NCBI GenBank assembly: GCA_017937025.1
Contig: JAGBEJ010000002.1
Location: 62,001 to 126,000 of the forward strand
DNA length: 64,000 bases
From: Paludibacteraceae bacterium
GTDB taxonomy: Bacteria; Bacteroidota; Bacteroidia; Bacteroidales; Paludibacteraceae
Reading direction: 5' to 3'
In this document: positions 34,472 to 41,423 of the stretch, piece by piece
Position numbering within the stretch: position 1 is the first letter of the stretch
Layout of the letters: each line of letters opens with the position of its first letter
Program-made: the position numbers and the translations under genes
The notes under the pieces: model-generated
What the model saw: only the letters and a program-made list of their open reading frames with translations
Databases searched by the model: none
Told to the model about the DNA's origin: nothing

Positions 34472-35782
34472 ATGACAGAAACAAGCAAGACAAAGAAAGT
34501 TTTCTTCCACACATTAGGCTGCAAACTGAACTTCGCGGAGACATCATATCTCGGCAAAAAGCTGATAGAGAAAGGATATGAGAAAACCAAAGAAGAGAAG
34601 GACGCCGACATCTATATCATAAACACCTGCTCTGTGACCGACGTGGCTGACCACAAATGCAGACAGGCGGTGGCGCATCTGCACCGACAGAGCCCAAACG
34701 CGAAAATCATCGTCACAGGATGCTACGCACAGCTGAAGCCCGACGAGATTATAAAACTGCCGGGCGTTGACCTCGTGCTGGGCATAAACGAGAAACTCGA
34801 CATTGACAAATACGTCGAGGAAATCGAGTCCGGAAACGAAAGCCATATACAGCACACGGAAACAAAGGAAATCAAGGACTTCTACCCTTCCCGATCATAC
34901 GAGGACAGGACAAGGTGCTTCCTGAAAGTGCAGGACGGATGCGACTACTTCTGCACCTACTGCACGATACCTTACGCAAGAGGCAAAAGCCGAAGCGGCA
35001 GCATAGAAAGCATAATAGAAGAAACTCACAAAGCTGTAGAAGACGGAGCCAAAGAGGTGGTGATAACCGGAGTGAACATAGGCGACTTCGGCAGAGGCAA
35101 CGGCGTGAAGTTCATAGACTTGATAAGAGAATTAGAGAAAACCGACGGCATAGACCGGTTCAGAATCTCGAGCATAGAGCCGAACCTGCTGACCGACGAG
35201 ATTATAGACTTCGTGTCAAAGTCAAGGAAATTCGCGCCGCACTTCCACATACCGCTGCAGTCCGGAAGCAACGACGTCTTGAAGCTGATGGGCAGAAGGT
35301 ACAAGAGAGAATTGTTCCAGCACAAGATTGAGCTTATTAAGCAGACGATGCCTCATGCCTTCATCGGCGTCGACGTGATAGTCGGTACCAGAGGCGAGAC
35401 ACCGGAGTTCTTCGAGGATTCTAAGACATTCATCGAAAGCCTGCCTATAAGCCAGCTGCACGTATTCTCATACTCCGAAAGAGCTGGAACCAAGGCGCTT
35501 GAGATACCTTACATCGTGAGCGCGGAAGAGAAGAAAAGAAGAAGCACTGAGCTGCATGAGATTTCCGAACGCAAGCTGAACGCCTTTTACAAAGCGCATC
35601 AGGGACAGAAAGCGACCGTTCTGTGGGAGAACACCAACAAAAACGGATACATGTACGGATTCACTGAGAACTACATAAGAGTGACAACGCAATATGACAA
35701 GGGACTTGTGAACACATTCCAGACCGTTGAGCTCGGCGATTTCTCCGATGACAAAATACTATCGCTCAAAGCCAAGGCATAA
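34472..35782 (+). CDS. mtaB: tRNA t6A37 methylthiotransferase MtaB
   Basis: 436-residue radical-SAM methylthiotransferase that converts t6A to ms2t6A at tRNA position 37. The N-terminal domain has FFHTLGCKLNFAETSYL and NTCSVTDVADHKCRQ, the MtaB-type form of the UPF0004 motif. The radical-SAM motif is CDYFCTYC, followed by PYARGKSRSG. Normal length. It may be co-transcribed with the lipoprotein gene, but its function is independent. Confidence 0.94.
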   Translation: MTETSKTKKVFFHTLGCKLNFAETSYLGKKLIEKGYEKTKEEKDADIYIINTCSVTDVADHKCRQAVAHLHRQSPNAKIIVTGCYAQLKPDEIIKLPGVDLVLGINEKLDIDKYVEEIESGNESHIQHTETKEIKDFYPSRSYEDRTRCFLKVQDGCDYFCTYCTIPYARGKSRSGSIESIIEETHKAVEDGAKEVVITGVNIGDFGRGNGVKFIDLIRELEKTDGIDRFRISSIEPNLLTDEIIDFVSKSRKFAPHFHIPLQSGSNDVLKLMGRRYKRELFQHKIELIKQTMPHAFIGVDVIVGTRGETPEFFEDSKTFIESLPISQLHVFSYSERAGTKALEIPYIVSAEEKKRRSTELHEISERKLNAFYKAHQGQKATVLWENTNKNGYMYGFTENYIRVTTQYDKGLVNTFQTVELGDFSDDKILSLKAKA

Positions 35783-35805
35783 GCAGATAAATGGTTTCTT
35801 TACAC

Positions 35806-35813
35806 TATCTTTG
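35806..35813 (+). promoter_or_regulatory. -7 element for tgt
   Basis: TATCTTTG, 29 nt before the tgt start. Confidence 0.6.
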
Positions 35814-35842
35814 CAAACTGACTATACACACACGACCGAAAC

Positions 35843-36973
35843 ATGAAATTCGAAATAACAAAAACTGCGGAAAAAAGTGAAGCCAGAGCTGGAATCATAA
35901 CCACAGACCATGGCAAAATAGAGACTCCGATTTTCATGCCTGTCGGCACACAAGCCACAGTCAAGGCCGTTCACCAAAGAGAACTCGAAGAAGACATCAA
36001 GGCGCAGATAATACTCGGCAACACATACCACCTGTACCTGCGCCCAGGCACAGAGATAATACACAAAGCCGGAGGCGTGCAAAAGTTCAACGGATGGAAC
36101 AAGCCGATGCTCACCGACAGCGGAGGATTCCAGGTATTCTCGCTCTCCGACAACAGAAAGATAAAGGAGGAAGGCGTATATTTCCGCTCGCACATCGACG
36201 GTTCCAAGCACCTTTTCACGCCAGAGAACGTGATGGACATCGAGCGCACGATAGGCGCAGACATAATAATGGCGTTGGACGAGTGCACGCCAGGCACTGC
36301 GGATTTCAACTACGCAAAGACCTCAATGGAGAGAACGCACAGATGGCTGGACCGGTGCATCGACCGCTTCAACTCCACCGAACCGCAGTACGGATATGAG
36401 CAGACACTGTTCCCTATCGTGCAGGGATGCACCTACCCCGACCTCAGAAGAAAGGCTGCCGAATACATCGCTAGCAAGAACTGCGACGGCAACGCCATAG
36501 GCGGACTGGCTGTGGGCGAGCCTACCGATGTTATGTACGAGATGATTGAGGTCGTGAACGAGATACTGCCTAAGGACAAACCGCGCTACCTGATGGGAGT
36601 CGGCACTCCGCAGAACCTGCTGGAGGCGATAGACCGCGGCGTGGACATGTTCGACTGCGTCATGCCGACAAGAAACGGACGAAACGGCATGCTCTTCACC
36701 ATGCACGGAACGATAAACATAAAGAACAAAAAGTGGGCTGACGACTTCTCGCCTATCGACGAGGAAGGCTACTCCTACGTGGACCACGCCTACACCAAGG
36801 CGTACCTCAGACACATGTTCATAGCCAACGAGTTCCTCGCGCTGCAGATCGCCTCGATACACAATCTGGCGTTCTATCTGCGATTGGTGAAGACGGCGAG
36901 AGAGCATATCATCGCCGGCGACTTCAAGACATGGAAGGAATCCGTAGTAAAAGAGCTTGGAAAACGAATTTAA
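35843..36973 (+). CDS. tgt: tRNA-guanine transglycosylase
   Basis: 376-residue enzyme that swaps guanine 34 for the queuine precursor. LTDSGGFQVFSL, GGLAVGEPT and MFDCVMPTRNGRNG (nucleophile Asp) are intact. The zinc motif CxCxxC is not: positions 309, 311 and 314 are Gly, Ser and Asp, while the fourth ligand position H340 (SIHNL) remains. From memory, other Bacteroidota enzymes also lack these cysteines. It lies 3 bp before the permease gene. Confidence 0.95.
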   Translation: MKFEITKTAEKSEARAGIITTDHGKIETPIFMPVGTQATVKAVHQRELEEDIKAQIILGNTYHLYLRPGTEIIHKAGGVQKFNGWNKPMLTDSGGFQVFSLSDNRKIKEEGVYFRSHIDGSKHLFTPENVMDIERTIGADIIMALDECTPGTADFNYAKTSMERTHRWLDRCIDRFNSTEPQYGYEQTLFPIVQGCTYPDLRRKAAEYIASKNCDGNAIGGLAVGEPTDVMYEMIEVVNEILPKDKPRYLMGVGTPQNLLEAIDRGVDMFDCVMPTRNGRNGMLFTMHGTINIKNKKWADDFSPIDEEGYSYVDHAYTKAYLRHMFIANEFLALQIASIHNLAFYLRLVKTAREHIIAGDFKTWKESVVKELGKRI

Positions 36974-36976
36974 GTC

Positions 36977-38059
36977 ATGAGAATCATAAAGAAACTTGAT
37001 TGGTACATAATGAGAAAGTTCCTCGGAACGTTCCTCTTGTGCATTGCGCTCATCATGGCGATAACAATCGTTTTCGACCTGACCGAGAAACTCGACAAAC
37101 TTACTGAACATAATGCACCGCTCAGCAAGATAATATTTGAGTATTACCTCAACCTGCTGCCGTTCTACTTTAATATGTTCAGTCCGCTGTTCGTCTTCAT
37201 ATCCGTCATTCTGTTCACATCCAAGCTCGCAGGCAACAGCGAAATTATAGCGATGCAAGCCAGCGGCATAAGTTTCAAGAGGCTGCTCTACCCTTATTTC
37301 CTGTCAGCCACAGTCATAGCCGTGTTCATATTCTTCTTCGGCAGCTACATAATACCGCCTGCCAACAAGACACGACTCGCCTTCGAGAACCAGTACGTCA
37401 AGAAATACAAGGACGACATAGCCGACAACATACAGATGGAGGTGGAGAAGAACGTCATTCTGTACATCCAGTATTTCAACCTGGAAAGGAAAAGGGGCAA
37501 GAATATGTTCCTCGAGAAATACGAGGACAAGAAGCTCGTCTCGAGAATGACCGCCAAGAACATCTATTGGGACACTCTAACGCACTGGAGAGTCGAGGAC
37601 TACACGATACGCAACTTCAAGGGAATACACGAGGAAATGACTTCGGGGCAAAACCTTGACACCACCATCAACATAGAGCCGGCGGAAATGTTCGTCTCGC
37701 AGGAAGAAGCTCCGCAGATGAACAACCGTGAGCTGAAATCATACATCGACAGGCAGAAGGAAAGAGGCTTGGGCAACGTCAAGGCGTTCGAGGGCGAGTA
37801 TTACACACGCTTCTCAAATCCGTTCGCCGCATTCATTCTTACGCTCATCGGCGTGTCGCTCTCTGCCAAGAAAGTGCGTGGCGGCACAGGAGCGAACCTC
37901 GGCATAGGCATAGCGCTCAGCGCGGCATACGTGCTTTTCTCGAGGTTCAGCACATCGTTCTCCATCAACGGAAGCATGCCGTCGGTCATGGCTGCGTGGA
38001 TGCCTAACATCATCTTCGCCATCATCGCATTCTTCCTCTACAGGAAAGCGCCGAAATAA
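36977..38059 (+). CDS. LptF/LptG family permease
   Basis: 360-residue inner-membrane protein of the YjgP/YjgQ family, subunits of the ABC exporter that moves lipopolysaccharide to the outer membrane. Six membrane helices in two sets of three flank a periplasmic domain (about 125-270). The N-terminus LDWYIMRKFLGTFLLCIALIMA is typical. LptF and LptG cannot be told apart here. It lies 3 bp after tgt, and a repeat island follows. Confidence 0.9.
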   Translation: MRIIKKLDWYIMRKFLGTFLLCIALIMAITIVFDLTEKLDKLTEHNAPLSKIIFEYYLNLLPFYFNMFSPLFVFISVILFTSKLAGNSEIIAMQASGISFKRLLYPYFLSATVIAVFIFFFGSYIIPPANKTRLAFENQYVKKYKDDIADNIQMEVEKNVILYIQYFNLERKRGKNMFLEKYEDKKLVSRMTAKNIYWDTLTHWRVEDYTIRNFKGIHEEMTSGQNLDTTINIEPAEMFVSQEEAPQMNNRELKSYIDRQKERGLGNVKAFEGEYYTRFSNPFAAFILTLIGVSLSAKKVRGGTGANLGIGIALSAAYVLFSRFSTSFSINGSMPSVMAAWMPNIIFAIIAFFLYRKAPK

Positions 38060-38096
38060 ATTTTCGATTACTGAGCGGAGTCGAAGCAAGCCGTAG

Positions 38097-38116
38097 AGAC
38101 GGAGCGCGCTCCGTCT
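38097..38116 (+). repeat. 20-bp perfect palindrome with conserved tail
   Basis: AGACGGAGCG pairs with CGCTCCGTCT. It is preceded by GTAG and followed by AAATCACATAGAATCA. The same flanks occur around a different palindrome at 41134-41153. Confidence 0.85.
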
Positions 38117-38150
38117 AAATCACATAGAATCAACAAATTCCACACATTTT

Positions 38151-38178
38151 GTAGGGGCGAATAATTATTCGCCCCTAC
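38151..38178 (+). repeat. 28-bp palindromic repeat, copy 2
   Basis: Arms GTAGGGGCG and CGCCCCTAC around AATAATTATT. Same family as 14702-14729 and 40751-40778. Confidence 0.9.
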
Positions 38179-38294
38179 AAGCACCCACCCATGAATATTT
38201 CTTCATTTCCCGTTGTTGGAATCAAATCATTCAAATAGAATTATTCTGTTTGATTTGTTGTTATTTGTCATATTTCTCGCGAAGCGATATCTGG

Positions 38295-38316
38295 TCACTG
38301 AGCGGAGCCGAAGTGA
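38295..38316 (+). repeat. Short inverted repeat with a GAGCGGAGCCGAAG core
   Basis: TCACT and AGTGA arms flank GAGCGGAGCCGA. A related segment in the opposite sense (CTTCGACTCC and GCGCTCAGCGACC) lies at 38340-38369, and GAGCGGAGTCGAAG occurs at 38073-38086. Confidence 0.6.
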
Positions 38317-38426
38317 CATCCTTTTAAAACATTCGGCGCTTCGACTCCATTACATTGCGCTCAGCGACCGGGAAATAACCGCCCCAGAGGGCAAATCAAA
38401 TAACCTATGGCAACGCCATAAAACAC

Positions 38427-38454
38427 GTAGAGATGCACGGTCGTGCATCTCTAC
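38427..38454 (+). repeat. 28-bp palindrome, GTAGAGATGCACG type
   Basis: GTAGAGATGCACG pairs with CGTGCATCTCTAC around a central GT. A diverged copy lies at 40696-40721. It lies 33 bp past the stop of the nuclease-like gene and could also act as its transcript end. Confidence 0.85.
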
Positions 38455-38487
38455 AATAACAATCATTAGACATTTCAAGACATTCTA

Positions 38488-39186
38488 TCAAAGCACCTCC
38501 CACACTCCAAATGAAAAAAGAGTATCGATTCCTTCTTCCTTATCAAACAACTTAACAAGTTTTGTTGACAATTTGTCAATCTTGATTTCCTCACCATCAC
38601 GCCTTTGGTAGTCTTTGCAAAACTCATCTAAGTAAGACTTTTCGTCATTCATATTAATAGTACATTCTCCTCCTTTCTCAGAAAGCCAGCTGCTCAACAC
38701 TCTTTCTTTACTAATTTTCTCCTTTACTTCAGTCTTCAATTCCACCTTATCATCATTTTTACGAGAACTCTCTGTAAGCAATCTATTGAATACAAGTTTC
38801 TCACCATAAACAATCAAATAGCACGACGATTTAGGATATCTCATTTTTATACTCCTCAATCTCAGTAAATCAACAAAAACATCCTTTGGCTTAGTACTTT
38901 CTTTGAGAAACTTAAACTCCACAAAAACTGGTTCTTTCTCACTTTTATCAAATTCATTCTTGTCAGAGTGAATCCCAATATACAAATCTATGTTTCTGCC
39001 TTTATAAATAGGATGCTTCAGTTCAAGAGTTACATTAGAAACAAAATGTCTCTCTAAGCTTTCGACAAACGGATATTTTATAGCACATTCTGCTATTAAC
39101 TTATCATTGTCTGTCGCTTTACTCAAATAGCATAACCAATGAAAAGTACACGCCGATGCTCTAAGAATATCTATTTCACGTCCCAT
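38488..39186 (-). CDS. Uncharacterised protein with a PD-(D/E)XK nuclease signature
   Basis: 232 residues; family not recognised. A PD-(D/E)XK core is visible: E33 in an N-terminal helix, D67 in the strand RNIDLYIG, and E90-x-K92 in the strand VFVEFKF. The core ends with a helix (DVFVDLLRLRSIK) and a strand (CYLIVYG). The last 90 residues are charged and helical. This would fit a metal-dependent nuclease, perhaps defence-related, but activity is inferred only. Its start overlaps the 88-residue gene by 16 bp, so they are translationally coupled. It is AT-richer than its neighbours and flanked by repeat islands, which suggests acquisition. Confidence 0.7.
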   Translation of the reverse strand: MGREIDILRASACTFHWLCYLSKATDNDKLIAECAIKYPFVESLERHFVSNVTLELKHPIYKGRNIDLYIGIHSDKNEFDKSEKEPVFVEFKFLKESTKPKDVFVDLLRLRSIKMRYPKSSCYLIVYGEKLVFNRLLTESSRKNDDKVELKTEVKEKISKERVLSSWLSEKGGECTINMNDEKSYLDEFCKDYQRRDGEEIKIDKLSTKLVKLFDKEEGIDTLFSFGVWEVL

Positions 39187-39437
39187 AACTTTTGATCCTT
39201 AAAGTCTTCAAAATTTAAATCATTCACTCCTGACAATACGATTCTAAACCATGGGTTATCCAAGTGAATATCGACATATTGAGAATGTGGTTTCCCATTG
39301 GTGTATTCCGTCACCGCATCATCCATATATTTTTTAGGATTCTCTTGATTTAATCCACCATACATTATTGCGATTTTCCCTTGGGAGATTCCGTTTTTGT
39401 CTCTCAATTCTTGTTCAAAAATTTTCACACCTTTCAT
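39171..39437 (-). CDS. Small protein of unknown function, partner of the nuclease-like gene
   Basis: 88 residues, no recognisable family. It is soluble, with alternating beta and helical stretches such as GKIAIMYGG and YVDIHLDNPWFRIVLSG, and an acidic C-terminus. Its last 16 bp overlap the start of the PD-(D/E)XK-like gene, and it begins 32 bp after the lipoprotein gene. Size and coupling would fit an immunity, antitoxin or cofactor partner, but nothing in the sequence proves that. Confidence 0.6.
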   Translation of the reverse strand: MKGVKIFEQELRDKNGISQGKIAIMYGGLNQENPKKYMDDAVTEYTNGKPHSQYVDIHLDNPWFRIVLSGVNDLNFEDFKDQKLWDVK

Positions 39438-39469
39438 AATCTCATTTTTTATGTGATTACTATATATAG

Positions 39470-40273
39470 TTATTTAAATACCGCGCGCACCGATAGACCG
39501 ACGAAGCGTTCGCCGTATTTTTGGTAGTTGTCATTCACGTGGTCTAAATCAAAAAGGACTATCCATGCGTAGCCGCAGAACAAATCATCGACACTCGGTG
39601 ACGAGGACCAATAGTAACCGCTAGAACCGGGGAAGCCCATGAAGAAAGCGTCACTGCCGCTTCCACCCGCAGCAGGCAGAAAAATATGGGCGTCAGAGAG
39701 GGTGTAAGATGAGGATTGAGTTCCGTTCGCATACACTTTCACTCCCTTGTCGTTTGAATTCTTTGTTTTATATACCAGATAGCCTTTTACGTTTGAGTTA
39801 TTGTAACTCTCAGTCCATACCCAATAACACTGGCTTCTCAGCTCGTCTTGCTGTGTATTGGTTGGCATACGCCATGCGCCGCCCCAGTTAACGTATGCGG
39901 CGTCATCAGAAAGGTCGAGAGTGGTCTTGTTGTCGGCGAAGCCGTCTTTGCCGTGTGAACTGCTATTGCAGTACTTTGTCAGTTCGTTCCTAGCGTTGCC
40001 GTACTTGTAGGTGCCCCAGCTATAAGTTGACTTTGTGGTGGTCTCCCCCCAAGCATAGAAATTGCCAAATTCCTCTGGCTTTGTTGCTCCCACGTTGCAA
40101 GTCGCCCACTTTGTACCAGACGGCAATCCGAGGTCAACGTAATCGTGACCGTCTTGAGTTCCTGATTTATAAACCGAAGAACCTCCATTTGATGAAGTTT
40201 TTTCTTTATCTTCACTGCACGACGCAAATGCCACAAACGAAAGTGACATAAGTAAATAGATTAATTTTTTCAT
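39470..40273 (-). CDS. FISUMP-type (DUF1566-like) lipoprotein
   Basis: 267 residues. A lipoprotein signal (MKKLIYLLMSLSFVAFASC) gives a surface or periplasmic lipoprotein. The domain has HDYVDLGLPSGTKWATCNVGA, GNFYAWGETTTKSTYSWG and WGGAWRMPTNTQQDELRSQC, then YYWSSSP and a VRAVF ending. This is the Fibrobacter succinogenes major paralogous domain layout, a C-type-lectin-like group common in Bacteroidales. Its ligand is unknown. The start is ATG 40273; the frame extends 12 codons further upstream without a signal peptide. A full promoter lies about 350 bp upstream. Confidence 0.85.
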   Translation of the reverse strand: MKKLIYLLMSLSFVAFASCSEDKEKTSSNGGSSVYKSGTQDGHDYVDLGLPSGTKWATCNVGATKPEEFGNFYAWGETTTKSTYSWGTYKYGNARNELTKYCNSSSHGKDGFADNKTTLDLSDDAAYVNWGGAWRMPTNTQQDELRSQCYWVWTESYNNSNVKGYLVYKTKNSNDKGVKVYANGTQSSSYTLSDAHIFLPAAGGSGSDAFFMGFPGSSGYYWSSSPSVDDLFCGYAWIVLFDLDHVNDNYQKYGERFVGLSVRAVFK

Positions 40274-40414
40274 ATCGCTTAAAAGTTTTCTTTTCCCTAC
40301 TCTTTTCACGGATTTTCAGATGCCTCCGCAAGTTCCTGTGCTGGTTGGTTTATAGACAAAAGAAAAACGTGGAACTTTTGTCGCTCTATCTGGTTAACTG
40401 AGGTCTTCGACTAC

Positions 40415-40531
40415 CTAACTACAATCAGATATACACGAACGAAAGCCCACGTCGAAACGTGAGCGTCTTCGCCTAATCCTATTGCAGTTTCCAAAATTGT
40501 CGAAGTTCCAGTTAACGCAAGATTTTAGCTT
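40415..40531 (-). pseudogene. Remnant resembling the C-terminal tail of an FGE-sulfatase or DGR variable protein
   Basis: A stop-to-stop frame of 38 codons on the minus strand reads CVNWNFDNFGNCN followed by an Arg-rich stretch, then DVGFRSC and a TAG stop. The NWN, then Cys, then VGFR layout resembles the last 30 residues of formylglycine-generating-enzyme (PF03781) domains and of diversity-generating-retroelement targets. No start codon or upstream domain is present and no reverse transcriptase is in the window, so I call it a remnant. Confidence 0.4.
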
Positions 40532-40624
40532 TTAACGCTTTATCAATATGTCTTTATTACTCTTTCGCTTTCTGTTTCTTAATCGTCGGTTTACGGTTAA
40601 TACTCGTTTTGTTTTCTATATACG

Positions 40625-40656
40625 CAAATATATGGATTATGAGAAATAACAACAAA
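40625..40656 (-). promoter_or_regulatory. Full Bacteroidota promoter upstream of the lipoprotein cluster
   Basis: Minus strand: TTTG at 40656-40653, a 20-bp spacer, then TATATTTG at 40632-40625. Transcription would run left through the remnant at 40415-40531 to the lipoprotein gene, giving a leader of roughly 340 nt. Confidence 0.7.
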
Positions 40657-40695
40657 GAATTGATATTTGAAATTTGGCTGCGGAAGGGTTATCCG

Positions 40696-40721
40696 TATAG
40701 ATGCATGGTCGTGCATCTATA
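40696..40721 (+). repeat. Palindrome of the GTAGAGATGCACG type, diverged copy
   Basis: TATAGATGCA and TGCATCTATA arms around TGGTCG. Related to 38427-38454. Confidence 0.8.
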
Positions 40722-40750
40722 AAAAAATCACACAAATCCCACATATTTTT

Positions 40751-40778
40751 GTAGGGGCGAATAATGATTCGCCCCTAC
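40751..40778 (+). repeat. 28-bp palindromic repeat, copy 3
   Basis: Arms GTAGGGGCG and CGCCCCTAC around AATAATGATT. One core base differs from copy 2 at 38151-38178. Confidence 0.9.
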
Positions 40779-40852
40779 GCACACACCAAATACATTCTCA
40801 TTTCGTTGCATTGATCTGATTCATCGCATCCGACACACACAAATCTGTTTCA

Positions 40853-41080
40853 CCCCATTGGGGTTCTTTTGTATTGACGTTTTATCAGGGGCTAACGCCC
40901 CTGCCTATGGGTATTTCGTCCCTTCGGGACTGCCACCTAAAATAAATTGACGTACAGCCGCAAAATTTTACGGCTACACAACGCACATGGAAACACCAAC
41001 CCCGAAGGGGTGAAAAACAACATAGACACGGGTGTGAGCCCGTGGCAAAACGCGACAATAATGATGAATCCCGAAGGGAT
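40853..41080 (+). repeat. Run of seven mini-hairpins
   Basis: Short stems follow one another: CCCC/GGGG 40853-40863, AGGGGC/GCCCCT 40887-40902, GTCCC/GGGAC 40918-40930, AGCCG/CGGCT with an AAAATTTT core 40956-40975, ACCCC/GGGGT 40999-41011, CACGGG/CCCGTG 41027-41044 and ATCCC/GGGAT 41068-41080. Several have GAA or TTC loops. Confidence 0.75.
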
Positions 41081-41133
41081 GACACAAAACGCTTCGACAC
41101 TTCGGCTGCGCTCAGTGAGCGGTATTTCTGTAG

Positions 41134-41170
41134 AGCCGTGGCGCGCCGCGGCTAAATCGCATAGAATCAC
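41134..41170 (+). repeat. Palindrome with the conserved CATAGAATCA tail
   Basis: AGCCGTGGCG / CGCCGCGGCT is a near-perfect 20-bp palindrome, followed by AAATCGCATAGAATCA. Flanks match the module at 38097-38116 although the palindrome itself differs. Confidence 0.8.
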
Positions 41171-41188
41171 AATAGATTTTACATCAGT

Positions 41189-41202
41189 CGGAGCATGCTC
41201 CG
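41189..41202 (+). repeat. 14-bp perfect palindrome CGGAGCATGCTCCG
   Basis: Followed by CCTCTACG. In reverse orientation this gives CGTAGAGG plus the palindrome, the same leading flank as the modules at 38097 and 41134, so it is an inverted copy of that family. A reversed ATTCTAT tail, shared with the neighbouring copy, lies at 41161-41167. Confidence 0.7.
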
Positions 41203-41227
41203 CCTCTACGAACAATGAATACAAACG

Positions 41228-41252
41228 TCCCTTCGGCTACGCTCAGGGACCA
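41228..41252 (+). repeat. 25-bp direct repeat, copy 1
   Basis: Begins TCCCTTCGGCTACGCTCAGG and is identical over 25 bp to 41336-41360. The ends TCCCT and AGGGA are inverted. Confidence 0.9.
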
Positions 41253-41335
41253 AATGGTTCGGTTGCTGTGGTTCGACTACGCTCACCAACCTATCAGAGC
41301 CGAAACACCGAAAGTACATTGCTATGTGTCACCGC

Positions 41336-41360
41336 TCCCTTCGGCTACGCTCAGGGACCA
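41336..41360 (+). repeat. 25-bp direct repeat, copy 2
   Basis: Identical to 41228-41252, 108 bp away. It lies just past the rpsP terminator. Confidence 0.9.
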
Positions 41361-41374
41361 GATGATAAACAAAA

Positions 41375-41402
41375 AAAGGACTGCAATTTTTTGCAGTCCT
41401 TT
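41375..41402 (-). terminator. Intrinsic terminator of rpsP
   Basis: AAAGGACTGCAA / TTGCAGTCCTTT is a perfect 12-bp stem with a 4-nt loop, followed on the minus strand by a T-run. It lies 22 bp past the rpsP stop. Confidence 0.9.
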
Positions 41403-41423
41403 AAATTTGCTATAATATTTCTA

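Larger units (their letters stand above)
38060..38487 (+). other. Repeat island A (no gene)
   Basis: 428 bp between the permease gene and the nuclease-like gene. It contains at least four palindromic modules, listed separately, and scattered GAGCGGAG(T/C)CGAAG and complementary CTTCGACTC segments. The open frames in it are short and follow the repeats, so I call none. Confidence 0.8.
40657..41374 (+). other. Repeat island B (no gene)
   Basis: About 720 bp filled mainly with palindromic modules and direct repeats, listed separately. A long plus-strand frame crosses the island and runs on antisense through rpsP; it reads through the repeats and is not credible as a gene. Confidence 0.8.

Noticed and set aside
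36323-37258. 311-residue minus-strand frame
   Set aside because: Antisense to tgt and the LptF/G gene.
38151-38178. Rho-independent terminator of the LptF/G gene
   Set aside because: The stem is strong but no T-run follows, and the same sequence occurs inside a gene and at another site, so it is a dispersed repeat.
38213-38611. 132-residue plus-strand frame over repeat island A
   Set aside because: Made of repeat sequence and the antisense 3' end of the nuclease-like gene.
38060-41374. CRISPR array
   Set aside because: The repeats are palindromic, differ from each other and are unevenly spaced. No cas genes are present.
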